A stretch of 64,000 nt of DNA from Oceanospirillaceae bacterium (GCA_024234265.1 JACKOM010000004.1:124001-188000), one strand, 5' to 3'. Shown: positions 27,085 to 37,098, counted from the first letter of the stretch. Numbers and translations are program-made. Notes: generated by a model from the letters alone, not told the origin.

Positions 27085-27567
27085 TCAGTGGGTTTGCTCA
27101 GCGGAGGCTTTAGCCTGTTCGGCTTGACGGGCCATGGCTTGCTGGTAAATCGCATCGAAGTTCACAGGGTTTAACTGCAGGGCAGGGAAACCACCTTTCA
27201 CTACGGAAGCGTCGATTGCTTCACGGGCGTATGGGAACAGGATGTTCGGGCAGAAAGCACCTAAAGTCTGATGCAGGGCTGGCACAGGCATGCCCGCCAC
27301 TTTGAAAATACCCGCTTGCTGCACTTCGATTAAAAACGCAGTTTTGTCTTCGTTTTTGGTGGTCACGGTCAGGGACAGCACCACTTCGTACATGTCATCG
27401 CTCAGTTTCTGGCTGCGGGTGTTCAGGTCCATGTTGACCTGTGGCTGCCACTGGCCCTGGAAAACAGCCGGGCTGTTAGGGCTCTCGAAGGACATGTCTT
27501 TGATGTAAATACGCTGAATGGAAAACTCAGGGCGTTGTTCAGTTGTTGCGTTCGCTTGTTCAGTCAT
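27085..27567 (-). CDS. secB: Protein-export chaperone SecB
   Basis: The 160-residue tetrameric chaperone keeps preproteins unfolded and hands them to SecA. It has the family hallmarks QRIYIKDMSFESPNSP, then CPNILFPYAREAIDASVVKGGFPALQLNPVNFDAIY, and a polar C-terminal tail. It follows the rhodanese gene on the same strand by 15 bases. The grxC gene often found between them is missing here. Confidence 0.96.
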   Translation of the reverse strand: MTEQANATTEQRPEFSIQRIYIKDMSFESPNSPAVFQGQWQPQVNMDLNTRSQKLSDDMYEVVLSLTVTTKNEDKTAFLIEVQQAGIFKVAGMPVPALHQTLGAFCPNILFPYAREAIDASVVKGGFPALQLNPVNFDAIYQQAMARQAEQAKASAEQTH

Positions 27568-27582
27568 GGTGATCCCCAGATC

Positions 27583-27999
27583 TTATTTTGTGACGACTGG
27601 CAGGTTGTTTTGTTTCCACTCCAGCATGCCGCCTGCCAGACGGTAAACGCGAGTGAATTGTTTATCTTTCAGTAACTTAGCAGCAATGGACGCGGTCTGG
27701 CCAGTTTTGCATACCACGATAATGGGGCGTTCTTTGTCATTTCCAAGGGCGCTGATCTGATCCGCCAGCTGGCTGTTAGGAATATTCAGCGCATCCACTA
27801 TGTAACCGGTTTTGAAATCGTTTTTATCGCGGATATCCAGAATCAGCGCATTTTCACGGTTAATCAGCGCAGTGGCCTCATGGTAGGACACCTTTGGGCC
27901 GGCTTTGAGATTGCCATCAATCATCAGTGCCACGACCAGTGCGGCCATGATGCTCACCAGAATCCAGTGGTTAACAACGAATTCGAAGAAGTGCTGCAT
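27583..27999 (-). CDS. Membrane-anchored rhodanese-like protein (YibN-like)
   Basis: The 138-residue protein has one N-terminal membrane helix (WILVSIMAALVVALMI) and a rhodanese domain with the active-site loop CKTGQTA (Cys near residue 107). The family binds or transfers sulfane sulfur. E. coli YibN occupies the same position upstream of secB. The gene is divergent from gpmI, as in many gammaproteobacteria. Confidence 0.88.
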   Translation of the reverse strand: MQHFFEFVVNHWILVSIMAALVVALMIDGNLKAGPKVSYHEATALINRENALILDIRDKNDFKTGYIVDALNIPNSQLADQISALGNDKERPIIVVCKTGQTASIAAKLLKDKQFTRVYRLAGGMLEWKQNNLPVVTK

Positions 28000-28128
28000 A
28001 AACTACCCCCAAAAAAAGATGCCGCAGTATAACCACAAGCTCGCCCTGCGCACAGGGAAACATGGCGAAAAGCGCCCTTAGCGGGTAGAATCTGCGCCTA
28101 CTTTTTAGCCATGTTCAGATGCCCTTTT

Positions 28129-29661
28129 ATGAGCCAAAGCCCAAAACCAGTTGCCCTGATCATTCTTGATGGATTCGGTTTCCGTGAAGCCACCGAAAAC
28201 AACGCCATCGCCGCCGCCAACAAACCCACCTGGGACCGTTTAGTGCGCGATTACCCGCACACCCTGATCGACACCCACGGTGAAAAAGTCGGCCTGCCCG
28301 ACGGGCAGATGGGCAACTCCGAAGTGGGCCACATGAACTTAGGTGCGGGCCGTATCGTGTACCAGAACTTCACCCGCATTAACGTGGATATCCGCGAAGG
28401 CACTTTCTTCAAAAACCCGGTATTAACCGGCGCCGTGGATAAAGCCGTGGCCAAAGGCAAAGCCGTACATATTCTCGGCCTGCTCTCCCCCGGTGGTGTG
28501 CACAGCCACGAGGACCACATGCTGGCCCTGTGTGATTTAGCCAAACAACAAGGCGCCAAAACCATCTATGTGCACGGCGTACTCGATGGCCGCGACATGC
28601 CACCCCAGAGCGCTGAACCTTCCATCGCCAAAGTAGAAAACTACTTCGCCAAAAACGGCGGCGGTAAATTAGCCACCCTGATCGGCCGTTATTTCGCCAT
28701 GGACCGCGACAACCGCTGGGACCGAGTGCAACAGGCTTACGATATGTACACCCAGGGCACCGCCCTGTTCAGCGCCGCCAATGGTATTGAAGCCCTGCAA
28801 AATGCTTACGCCCGCGGCGAAAACGACGAATTCGTGAAAAGCACTGTGCTGGGTGATGCCATCAAAGTGGAAGACGGTGATGCGATTATCTTCGCGAACT
28901 TCCGCCCTGACCGCGCCCGTGAAATTACCCAGTGTTTTGTGGACGATGGCTTCAGCGGTTTTGAACGCAAAGCCCGCCCTGCCCTGAGTGACTTCGTGAT
29001 GATGACCGAATACGCCGCCAGCCTCAAAGCCAGCTGCGCTTACCCGCCGGAGGCCATGACCAACGATCTCGGTGCTTATGTTTCAGGCCTCGGCAAAACC
29101 CAGCTGCGTATCGCTGAAACCGAAAAATACGCCCACGTCACCTTCTTCTTCAGCGGTGGCCGCGAAGAACTCTACCCAGGAGAAGAACGTATTCTGGTGC
29201 CCAGCCCGGACGTCGCCACCTACGATCTCAAGCCTGAAATGAGCGCGCCGGAAGTCACCGACAAACTGGTTGCCGCCATTAAAAGCCGTAAGTTCGATTT
29301 AATTGTGTGCAACTACGCCAACGGCGACATGGTTGGCCACACAGGTGTGTTTGAAGCCGCTGTGAAAGCCGTTGAAGCCCTCGACGAATGCCTGCGCCGC
29401 GTGACCGATGCCCTGCTCGAAGTGGGTGGCGAATGCCTGATCACCGCCGACCACGGCAACGTGGAGCAGATGCTCGACGAAAACAACCAGCCCATGACCC
29501 AACACACCACTGGCCCTGTGCACCTGCTCTACGTGGGTGGCCGTATGGTGGCCCTGCAGGCCGATGGCGCCCTGTGTGACATAGCCCCCAGCCTGTTGAA
29601 TATGATGGGCCTGCAGCAGCCCGCGGAAATGACCGGCAAAAACTTGGTGGATATCCACTGA
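28129..29661 (+). CDS. gpmI: 2,3-bisphosphoglycerate-independent phosphoglycerate mutase
   Basis: This is the manganese-dependent enzyme that interconverts 3- and 2-phosphoglycerate in glycolysis and gluconeogenesis. Markers are ALIILDGFG at the start, the catalytic serine in GQMGNSEVGHMNLGAGR (about residue 63), HEDHM, DGRD, GRYFAMDRDNRWDR, and the C-terminal metal site ANGDMVGHTG.. TADHGNVEQM. I take ATG 28129 (MSQSPKPVALI, 510 residues), matching the family's usual beginning. ATG 28111 would add six residues. It shares one base with envC. Confidence 0.95.
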   Translation: MSQSPKPVALIILDGFGFREATENNAIAAANKPTWDRLVRDYPHTLIDTHGEKVGLPDGQMGNSEVGHMNLGAGRIVYQNFTRINVDIREGTFFKNPVLTGAVDKAVAKGKAVHILGLLSPGGVHSHEDHMLALCDLAKQQGAKTIYVHGVLDGRDMPPQSAEPSIAKVENYFAKNGGGKLATLIGRYFAMDRDNRWDRVQQAYDMYTQGTALFSAANGIEALQNAYARGENDEFVKSTVLGDAIKVEDGDAIIFANFRPDRAREITQCFVDDGFSGFERKARPALSDFVMMTEYAASLKASCAYPPEAMTNDLGAYVSGLGKTQLRIAETEKYAHVTFFFSGGREELYPGEERILVPSPDVATYDLKPEMSAPEVTDKLVAAIKSRKFDLIVCNYANGDMVGHTGVFEAAVKAVEALDECLRRVTDALLEVGGECLITADHGNVEQMLDENNQPMTQHTTGPVHLLYVGGRMVALQADGALCDIAPSLLNMMGLQQPAEMTGKNLVDIH

Positions 29662-30809
29662 TGCGCTACTGGCTGATACTCTGCCTCGTACTTGCCGGCC
29701 CTGTGTTGGCAGGTAACGCGGAAACCGATAAAAAACTCGAGCAGATCCGCAAAGAAATTGCCGAGCTGCAGGCGTTTTTAAACAAAGCCCAGGACGAGCA
29801 GAAAAAACTGGTGCAGAACCTGCGCCAGAGCGACGAAGAAGTCGCCCGTATCAGCAAACAGGTTGAACAGCTGCGCCGCGCCCTCGAGGAGGAGCGCAGC
29901 CGTCTAAAAAAGCTGCAAACTGAGCAGGCGGCCCTGACGGCAGAAAAACAGCGTCAGGCGGCCTCGCTCAGTGACCTTATCCGCGCCACCTACGCCCTGG
30001 GGCGCGAACCACAATTTAAAGTATTGTTCAGTCAGCAGGACCCGGCGGCGGTATCACGCAGCATGACCTACCTGGGTTATTTAAGTCAGGCCCACAAACA
30101 AAAACTCGATACCTACCAGCTCACCATCACCAACCTCAGCCGGGTGGAAGAGGAAATCCGTGAGCACGAGCAAAGCCTCAATGAAAAATTAAAAACCCTG
30201 TTTAACGAACAGCAAAATTTAATTGCCCAGCGCCGCCAGCAGCAGAAAGATGCACGGGAATTAAACCAGCAAATTAAAATCAGCGGCAAAAGCCTGCAAC
30301 GCAAACAACAGGACCGCGCCCGCCTGCAACAGGTGGTCAAAAGCGTGTCACGTTCCACCGCCGCCAAACTGCCCGCTTACCGCAGCAATATCAGCAACGA
30401 CAGCCAGCTGCCCCTGGCGCGCTTAAAAGGTAAATTACCGGCGCCGATAACCGGCAGCACAGCCAACCGTTTTGGCAGCCTGCAGGATAACGGCAAACAA
30501 CGCTGGGAAGGGGTTTTATTCAGCGCCCACAGCGGTGATCAGGTGCGCGCCGTGCACCATGGCCGCGTGGTATTTTCCAACTGGCTGCGTGGTTATGGCC
30601 TGCTGATTATTGTCGACCACGGCCAGGGGTATATGAGCCTCTATGGCCGCAACCAGGAACTCATGAAAGGTGTGGGTGACTGGGTAGAACCCGGTGAAGT
30701 GATCGCCAGCGCCGGACGCAGTGGTGGTTATGAAGATGACGGCCTGTACTTTGAATTACGCCGCAACGGCGAACCTGTGAATCCGGAAATCTGGCTGGCG
30801 CGCCGCTGA
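29661..30809 (+). CDS. envC: Murein hydrolase activator EnvC
   Basis: This 382-residue periplasmic protein activates amidases at the division septum. It has a signal peptide (cleavage near residue 18), a long coiled coil (about 20-250, Gln/Glu/Lys/Arg-rich) and a C-terminal LytM/M23 domain (about 265-380). In that domain the usual HxH metal ligands are partly changed (VRAVHHGRVVFS, LLIIVDHGQGYMSLYGRNQ), as expected for a degenerate activator rather than a peptidase. It is translationally coupled to gpmI through a one-base stop-start overlap. Confidence 0.92.
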   Translation: MRYWLILCLVLAGPVLAGNAETDKKLEQIRKEIAELQAFLNKAQDEQKKLVQNLRQSDEEVARISKQVEQLRRALEEERSRLKKLQTEQAALTAEKQRQAASLSDLIRATYALGREPQFKVLFSQQDPAAVSRSMTYLGYLSQAHKQKLDTYQLTITNLSRVEEEIREHEQSLNEKLKTLFNEQQNLIAQRRQQQKDARELNQQIKISGKSLQRKQQDRARLQQVVKSVSRSTAAKLPAYRSNISNDSQLPLARLKGKLPAPITGSTANRFGSLQDNGKQRWEGVLFSAHSGDQVRAVHHGRVVFSNWLRGYGLLIIVDHGQGYMSLYGRNQELMKGVGDWVEPGEVIASAGRSGGYEDDGLYFELRRNGEPVNPEIWLARR

Positions 30810-30922
30810 GTGATGCAACATTCCGCAGGGCCCAGGGTCTGAAGCGGGTCTTCACCTTAAAAATAGGCTAAATTCATAACAATCTGTTATAAAACATGCC
30901 TCAAGCACGCGGAATCTCATCC

Positions 30923-32248
30923 ATGTTTAAAAACCTGCTGCGTTTAACCCTGATCAGTGCCACCTTAACCGCCCCGGTTTACGCCGAGCAGGTAGTGGAG
31001 GCCGAAGCCAAAATAGTCCCCTCCAAACTGCCCCTCGAGCAGCTGCGCACCTTTGCAGAAATCTACGAGCGCATCCGTAACAGTTATGTGGAAGAAACCA
31101 GCGACAGCGAGCTGCTCGAAAATGCCATTCGCGGCATGTTAAACGGGCTTGATCCACACTCCTCCTATTTAGGCCCGGAGGATTTCCGCGATTTACAGGA
31201 AAGCACCAGTGGCAAATTTGGTGGCCTGGGTCTGGAAGTCGGCACCGAAGAAGGTTTTATTAAAGTCATCACACCGATTGATGACACCCCCGCAGCGGCC
31301 GCTGGCATTAAAACCGGCGACATCATCATTAAACTCGACGATGAAAACGTGAAAGGCATGGATGTAAACGATACCATCGAACGTATGCGCGGCGAACCCG
31401 GCACCAAAATTAAATTAACCATTATGCGTGAAGGCGAAAATAAACCCCTCGAATTCACCTTAAAACGTGCCGAAATCAAAGTCGCCAGCACTAAATTAAA
31501 ATTAATCGAACCGAATTTTGGTTATATCCGCCTCACCCAGTTCCAGGAAAATTCCGGCCCGGAAACCGTTGATGCACTGCGCAAACTGGCAAAAGACAAT
31601 AAAGCCCCGCTGGAAGGTTTAGTGCTGGATTTACGTAATAACCCCGGTGGTATTCTGGATGCCGCCGTGCAGGTGGTGGACGCCTTTGTGGAGCAGGGTT
31701 TAATTGTGTACACCAAGGGCCGTATTCCAAGTTCGGATGTCAGTTACGAAGCAAGCGCCGATACCGAAGCCCCGGATTTACCACTGGTGGTCTTAATTAA
31801 TGGCGGCTCTGCTTCCGCATCGGAAATTGTCGCCGGCGCCCTGCAGGACCATGGTCGCGCAGTGATTATGGGCACACAAAGTTTTGGTAAGGGTTCAGTG
31901 CAAACCGTATTGCCGTTAAATGGCGACCACGCCCTGAAATTAACCACAGCGCGTTATTTCACCCCAAAGGGGCGCAGCATTCAGGCCCAGGGCATAGTGC
32001 CGGATATCACAGTCAATACCGGTTCATTTAAAGCCGACGAGCAAACCCACTATTACAAAGAGGCGGATTTAAAAGGCCACCTCGAAAATAATAAAGAGGC
32101 CGCAACCACCGCCAATGATGCTGAATTACTCGCCAAATTAGCCAGCGAGGATTACCAGCTCTACCAGGCACTCACCCTGCTCAAAGGTATGGCCCTGGTC
32201 AAACCTAAACCCGTGTTGTCTGAAAATACCGCCGACAGCGCCGAATAA
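30923..32248 (+). CDS. ctpA: S41-family C-terminal processing peptidase
   Basis: This periplasmic serine protease with a PDZ domain trims C-termini of envelope proteins or murein hydrolases. The start at 30923 gives a clean signal peptide (MFKNLLRLTLISATLTAPVYA) and 441 residues; ATG 30896 adds nine polar residues in front. PDZ spans about residues 90-170 (GLGLEVGTEEGFIKVITPIDDTPAAAAGI). Catalytic Ser lies in NGGSASASEIVAGAL (about 295) and the Lys in SFGKGSVQ (about 321). It stands third in the gpmI-envC-ctpA-yibQ block. Confidence 0.93.
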   Translation: MFKNLLRLTLISATLTAPVYAEQVVEAEAKIVPSKLPLEQLRTFAEIYERIRNSYVEETSDSELLENAIRGMLNGLDPHSSYLGPEDFRDLQESTSGKFGGLGLEVGTEEGFIKVITPIDDTPAAAAGIKTGDIIIKLDDENVKGMDVNDTIERMRGEPGTKIKLTIMREGENKPLEFTLKRAEIKVASTKLKLIEPNFGYIRLTQFQENSGPETVDALRKLAKDNKAPLEGLVLDLRNNPGGILDAAVQVVDAFVEQGLIVYTKGRIPSSDVSYEASADTEAPDLPLVVLINGGSASASEIVAGALQDHGRAVIMGTQSFGKGSVQTVLPLNGDHALKLTTARYFTPKGRSIQAQGIVPDITVNTGSFKADEQTHYYKEADLKGHLENNKEAATTANDAELLAKLASEDYQLYQALTLLKGMALVKPKPVLSENTADSAE

Positions 32249-32268
32249 TCTGCACAGGGCAGGCAAAT

Positions 32269-33147
32269 ATGCAAAGCCGTATCCACGCATTATATTGCTG
32301 CATTTTATGCCTGCCGCTGTTGTGTCAGGCGGCAGAGCCAGCCTCACCCGCCCAGCAGACGGCCCCGTTAAAACCCGCCAAAGCCCAGCTCGCGATTATT
32401 ATTGATGACGTCGGCCTGAATTTAGAAAACGGCGTGCGTGCCCTCGCCATTCCCGGTCCCATGACTTTCGCCATACTGCCGCACCGCAAATACAGCTCAC
32501 AGCTCGCTTACCTCGCCGGGCGTTTAAATAAAGATGTGATGTTACACGCCCCCATGAGCACAGTGCGCAATACCGAATTGGGTGACGGCGCCCTGGATGA
32601 AAGCCTGGATGAATCGGCCTTTAAACAACGCCTGATGTTTTCCCTGAATAACACACCCAATATCAAAGGCATGAATAACCACATGGGCAGCCGCCTTACG
32701 GCCAACAGCCTATATATGCAGTGGGTGATGGAAGTATTAAAAGAAAAACATCTGTTTTTTGTCGACAGCCGTACCAGTGCCGACAGCGTGGCCTACGATA
32801 TTGCCCAGCAGGATAATATCCCCAGCCTGCGCCGCGATATTTTTCTCGACCACGAAGTGAATACCGAATTTGTAAATCAGCAATTTAAAAAAGCCGTGCA
32901 GATCGCCCGCAAATACGGCAGCGCCGTGGCCATTGGCCACCCGCACCGCGTCACCTTAGATTATTTAAACCGCGCCGTGCTCGAATTGCCCGAACTGGGT
33001 ATACAACAAGTCACCGTCAGCACCATGCTGGCTTCGCAAATACAAAAACGCCCCATCAGCGCCCCGATGGAACCTGCGGGCATGGAACCCAGCCTGGATG
33101 GTTTGGTTAAGCAATTAATTACGCAAAATAATACACGCTCCAACTAA
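32269..33147 (+). CDS. yibQ: Divergent polysaccharide deacetylase family protein YibQ
   Basis: The 292-residue exported protein has a signal peptide (SRIHALYCCILCLPLLCQA) and a divergent polysaccharide deacetylase (DUF610) fold: AIIIDDVGLN, MTFAILPH, VMLHAPMS, MNNHMGSRLT, FFVDSRTSA, AIGHPHRVTL. E. coli YibQ also follows envC. The substrate is not established in the family. It lies 21 bases after ctpA and probably ends the operon. Confidence 0.9.
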   Translation: MQSRIHALYCCILCLPLLCQAAEPASPAQQTAPLKPAKAQLAIIIDDVGLNLENGVRALAIPGPMTFAILPHRKYSSQLAYLAGRLNKDVMLHAPMSTVRNTELGDGALDESLDESAFKQRLMFSLNNTPNIKGMNNHMGSRLTANSLYMQWVMEVLKEKHLFFVDSRTSADSVAYDIAQQDNIPSLRRDIFLDHEVNTEFVNQQFKKAVQIARKYGSAVAIGHPHRVTLDYLNRAVLELPELGIQQVTVSTMLASQIQKRPISAPMEPAGMEPSLDGLVKQLITQNNTRSN

Positions 33148-33343
33148 CACAAACGGACCTTGTTATTTTATTGGTCTGCCAATGCCCTTTCCTGGCAAAC
33201 AGAATACGTTCTGACCTGCACACAACCTGATTTTTTATCCCTCTGCCTCCACTAGAAATTTTGCTGAAGCATGCCCGCCATGCAGATGTAACAGTTTTTC
33301 CATAAAGTCAGTTAAAACCCACATCCACAGGAAGGAGACGTAT

Positions 33344-34384
33344 ATGTTGTCGATATTTCGCAGCCATTTATACGCATTGGCTTTTGTATTTCCTGGCGCT
33401 GTATGCGCCATGTCCGCCAGCCCGGACAATATTCCCGACGTGAATACAGTGCACAAAACTGTGCGTTTTATTGCCATTGGGGATATGGGCACCGGCGAAC
33501 ATGGCCAATATTTAGTAGCAGATGCCATTGCCGGTGTTTGCGCTGAAAAAGGCTGTGATTTTGCCCTGGGCCTTGGCGATAACATTTATGAATCAGGTGT
33601 GGATTCCGTTGCCGATCTGCAATTTAAAACCAAATTCGAAGACCCCTATAAAAATCTGAATTTTCCGTTTTATATGACCCTCGGCAATCACGACAATACC
33701 TGGCTTTCCGCCGGAGATGGTCTGGATAACGACAAAGGCGAAATTCAGGTGGCCTACAGCTACGAAAATAACCGCCCGAGCGATAAATGGCATATGCCCG
33801 CGCGCATGTATAGCTTTACGGCACCTTTAAATGAAACCACGCCCTTAATTCAATTTATTTCCCTAGATTCCAACCCACTTGCCGCAGTCAGCGATGGGGA
33901 TTATGCCTACTGGCAATTGCCCTACCGCGATAAAGAAGTCAAATGGCTCAAACAAACCCTGAGCAGCAGCACCGCACCGTGGAAAATTGCTTTTTCCCAC
34001 CATCCATTTATTTCCAATGGCCGCCATGGCAACGCCGGTTTATACGATGGCGTGCCCGGCGCAGGGCTGGTGTATTACGACATGCTGAAAAACAATCTGT
34101 GTGGCAAAGTGGATTTACTGATTTCCGGCCACGAGCATGATCTGCAATTACTCAAAGCCAGCGATAAATGCGGCAAAACGGTACAGATAGTTTCCGGCGC
34201 TGGCGCAAAAAGCCGTGATTTAAAAGATACCAGCCGCAATGCAGCTCATTGGCAATTGGGCGGAACTTTAGGGTTTTTCTATCTGCAAATTGAGGGTGAT
34301 ATTTTAAATATCAGTGTTTATACAGTGGATGCTGATAGCGGCGAAACAAGCCTGGCCTATCAATACCAGCAAGGCCGGAATTAA
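33344..34384 (+). CDS. Secreted purple acid phosphatase-like metallophosphoesterase
   Basis: The 346-residue exported protein is related to type 5 (tartrate-resistant) acid phosphatases. It has a signal peptide (cleavage near residue 23) and the complete set of di-metal motifs in order: FIAIGDMGTG, GLGDNIYESG, TLGNHD, FSHHPFISNGRHG and LISGHEHDLQLL. A GAAGGAG site stands eight bases before ATG 33344. It stands alone, with a 196-base gap upstream in which I see no clear promoter. The physiological substrate is unknown. Confidence 0.88.
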   Translation: MLSIFRSHLYALAFVFPGAVCAMSASPDNIPDVNTVHKTVRFIAIGDMGTGEHGQYLVADAIAGVCAEKGCDFALGLGDNIYESGVDSVADLQFKTKFEDPYKNLNFPFYMTLGNHDNTWLSAGDGLDNDKGEIQVAYSYENNRPSDKWHMPARMYSFTAPLNETTPLIQFISLDSNPLAAVSDGDYAYWQLPYRDKEVKWLKQTLSSSTAPWKIAFSHHPFISNGRHGNAGLYDGVPGAGLVYYDMLKNNLCGKVDLLISGHEHDLQLLKASDKCGKTVQIVSGAGAKSRDLKDTSRNAAHWQLGGTLGFFYLQIEGDILNISVYTVDADSGETSLAYQYQQGRN

Positions 34385-34413
34385 ATTCTAAACTGAATAA
34401 CACGTTAATTGAA

Positions 34414-34451
34414 GGTGCCTTAATCCAGCAGATGGAATGGATTAAGGCACC
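34414..34451. terminator. Convergent hairpin after the acid phosphatase
   Basis: A 14-bp perfect inverted repeat (34414-34427 with 34438-34451, 10-base loop) lies between convergent genes. It lacks a strong T run on either strand but its position and strength fit a shared terminator. Confidence 0.6.
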
Positions 34452-34456
34452 ACCTA

Positions 34457-35044
34457 TCAATTTACTGTCACACTTTCTTTTTGTGCAAGATTAGCTTTAT
34501 CAAAAACAGAATTGATCACGTTCCATTCAACCCTATTATTAATCTCATCTCCACTTAGATGCTCCGGATTAAACATAAATAAAGGAATCCAGCCAGCAGA
34601 ATATTCAACCGTTGCCTGTTCTACAACATTTATTGATTTTTCCGCATCCGAATATGTCACAACATACTTCTTATAACCGGTTCTAGGAATTAGACCAAGC
34701 GTAGAAAAGTTGATAACCATAGAGAAATACGTAGATAAAAAGCTCTGTTCTTCTACCTGAACACTTAAATGAGGCACGCGAACTGCCGAACCAGATTTAA
34801 CAGGCTCATAACCACGCCTATTGAGTATGTCTACCACTTTATCGATTCGATATTTATTTGTGCAACGATTTACATTGCCTTCGTTAAAACACTCCATCGA
34901 AGCCTTCAATTCCATTGGAAATATATGCAAATTATTTTTTTTACCGTCACTTGGTTCTATTGGCCGCAAATATTCTTTATTTGTAACAGTGTAGTGCGCA
35001 CATCCACACATAAAGATCACGGCTAAGATCAATATTTTCTTCAC
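34457..35044 (-). CDS. Putative lipoprotein of unknown function
   Basis: The 195-residue protein begins with a lipoprotein-type signal (MKKILILAVIFMCGC, Cys15). The mature part is mixed alpha/beta with several cysteines in the first half (MECFNEGNVNRCTNKY), an RGYEPV segment and VPHLSVQVEEQSF, reminiscent of small DUF4136-like lipoproteins, but I do not assign a family. Its base composition is clearly more AT-rich than its neighbours, which may mean recent acquisition. Confidence 0.6.
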   Translation of the reverse strand: MKKILILAVIFMCGCAHYTVTNKEYLRPIEPSDGKKNNLHIFPMELKASMECFNEGNVNRCTNKYRIDKVVDILNRRGYEPVKSGSAVRVPHLSVQVEEQSFLSTYFSMVINFSTLGLIPRTGYKKYVVTYSDAEKSINVVEQATVEYSAGWIPLFMFNPEHLSGDEINNRVEWNVINSVFDKANLAQKESVTVN

Positions 35045-35076
35045 TTCTTACTTCCTTGATTGTTGTTGGTTGTTGG

Positions 35077-36297
35077 TTATTTCTTATGGCGCTGTTTAAA
35101 GCGCCTTTTCTGCGCGGCCTTGCTGTTTTTTTGCAAAGGCTCGCGCTCTTTGTTTAAATCCGGTTCAAAACCTTCATACCACTGCTGGTTGAGTTTGGTG
35201 TCGAGCAGAGCTTCGATTTCTTCCAGCAGGTAGTTTTCACTTTCGTCCATCAGGGAAATGGCCAGGCCACTTTCCCCGGCACGGCCAGTGCGGCCAATGC
35301 GGTGGATATAATCTTCCGCCACGTAGGGCAGCTCGTAATTAATCACGTATTTTAACTGGCTGATGTCTATGCCACGGGCGGCAACATCGGTAGCCACCAG
35401 CACTCGCAAGGCACCGCTTTTAAATTCGGCCAGGGCGGTCTCACGCATGTACTGGGTTTTATCGGCATGGAAACTCTGCGCACTTAATCCGTCTTTTTGC
35501 AACTCAGCTGCAAGTTCATCGGCGCTTTGTTTGGTGCGGGTAAAAATTAATACCTGCTGCCAGTTTTTACTGCCGATCATATAGGCGGTTAAGGCGCGTT
35601 TGCGCTCGTTATCCACGTTATACACAATTTGCTGCACCTGCTCGGCCGTGGCGTTTCGCGCCGCCACTTCAATTAATTTGGGTTTATTAAGCAGGTTTTT
35701 ACTGAAGTTAAAAATGCTGTTATCCAAGGTGGCGGAAAATAACAGGCTCTGGCGCTGCGCAGGCAAGCGCCGCAGTATATTTTTAATTTCATCGGCAAAG
35801 CCCATATCCAGCATGCGGTCAGCTTCGTCAAAAATCAGTGTTTGCAGGGGGCGTAAATCCACGGCTTTTTTGAAAATTAAATCCAATAACCGCCCGGGGG
35901 TGGCAATTAAAATATCCGCTCCCTGTTTGATGGTGCTGATTTGCTGATCAATCCTGACACCACCATAAACCTGCACCGCTTTTAATTCGGTGTGTTTGGC
36001 GTATTTTTTAGCATTTTTATGTACTTGCTGGGCAAGTTCACGGGTTGGCACCAGCACCAGGGCGCGCACCCCCACAACCGGGGCAAGTGCGTTTTCATCC
36101 TGCTGCAGGAGGCGCTGTAATACCGGCAAAATAAACGCTGCAGTTTTACCTGTGCCGGTTTGTGCACCGGCTAAAACATCCTGCCCCTGCAGAATTTCCG
36201 GAATGGCCGCCGCCTGAATGGGCGTGGTTTCATGGTAATTATTTTCCGCAAGGGCCTGCAGCAGGCGCGGATCTAATCCCAGTTGTGAAAATTGCAT
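35077..36297 (-). CDS. rhlE: DEAD-box ATP-dependent RNA helicase, RhlE-like
   Basis: The 406-residue helicase shows every core motif: Q motif (FSQLGLDPRLLQAL.. TPIQAAAIP), Walker A AQTGTGKT (about 45-52), PTRELAQQV, TPGRLLD, DEAD (near 155), SAT, then ARGIDI and HRIGRTGRAG. A basic tail ends in KRRFKQRHKK. This matches the RhlE group, involved in ribosome assembly and RNA turnover. The nearest upstream gene on the strand is a lipoprotein 68 bases away. Confidence 0.93.
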   Translation of the reverse strand: MQFSQLGLDPRLLQALAENNYHETTPIQAAAIPEILQGQDVLAGAQTGTGKTAAFILPVLQRLLQQDENALAPVVGVRALVLVPTRELAQQVHKNAKKYAKHTELKAVQVYGGVRIDQQISTIKQGADILIATPGRLLDLIFKKAVDLRPLQTLIFDEADRMLDMGFADEIKNILRRLPAQRQSLLFSATLDNSIFNFSKNLLNKPKLIEVAARNATAEQVQQIVYNVDNERKRALTAYMIGSKNWQQVLIFTRTKQSADELAAELQKDGLSAQSFHADKTQYMRETALAEFKSGALRVLVATDVAARGIDISQLKYVINYELPYVAEDYIHRIGRTGRAGESGLAISLMDESENYLLEEIEALLDTKLNQQWYEGFEPDLNKEREPLQKNSKAAQKRRFKQRHKK

Positions 36298-36365
36298 ATT
36301 GTGCCCCGTTCCTGCTGCGCTGCGCGAAGGGGCGAATTGTAATAACTGGCAGGCAGTTATGCCAG

Positions 36366-36911
36366 TCAGCAGCCGGCCAGGGTATTCAGGGTTTGTTGGT
36401 AAGGGGCAACCGATTGCAGGTACATATCCGCCCGCAGGGGGCTGCGGATGTCTTTTTGCTCAAGCACGATATAGGTTAAACAGGCGCGCCCGGTTTGCGC
36501 AGAGAAATCCGCCTGCTCGGTAATTACCGAAAAAATCACACCACCCAGGTAGGCTTCACAGCGGTATTCAAATAAACCGCTACTGTTGATTTTGCTGCTG
36601 TATAACACACCTTGCTGGTGACGGCAGAGTTCCTGATAACTCAGTTCAATATTGTGTTTATCCGTCCGTTCGGCCTGCAACTTAAATGCAGCACCACGCA
36701 CCCGTTCATTTTCAAAGGCAGTATAATTACGCCCGCGATATGCACGGGCCTTGTGTGTGAGCGGGCTGAAACGCCGCGCCACATCTTTGCTCATTTCCAG
36801 CACATCGGCATAATTTTCCCCTGTTAGCGGGGCATTAACCGCACAAGCAGATAATAAAATGCCGCCTGCCAGCGCACAGATACGCACAATTACGCGCAGA
36901 TAAACATCCAT
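36366..36911 (-). CDS. Putative lipoprotein of unknown function
   Basis: The 181-residue protein has a lipoprotein signal (ICALAGGILLSAC, Cys23). The mature domain of about 155 residues has four later cysteines and no motif I recognise. A YLGGVIFSVITEQADFS stretch suggests a beta-rich fold. It reads towards rhlE and may share its transcript. A conserved-hypothetical call is the most that can be supported. Confidence 0.55.
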   Translation of the reverse strand: MDVYLRVIVRICALAGGILLSACAVNAPLTGENYADVLEMSKDVARRFSPLTHKARAYRGRNYTAFENERVRGAAFKLQAERTDKHNIELSYQELCRHQQGVLYSSKINSSGLFEYRCEAYLGGVIFSVITEQADFSAQTGRACLTYIVLEQKDIRSPLRADMYLQSVAPYQQTLNTLAGC

Positions 36912-37098
36912 GTTGCATCCATTCCTATTAAACGCGCGCGCATACTAACAGCAGAGTTATGTACTGCCGGTTTATTCCTGAAAAGCAGATCACATTTCTG
37001 GTTTTTTATATCTCACAACCAGTACTTTTGGCGGGGTTTTTCGCTGCAAACAAAAACGCCTGCGATTGCAGGCATTTAAGGTGGTTGACGGTGAAATA

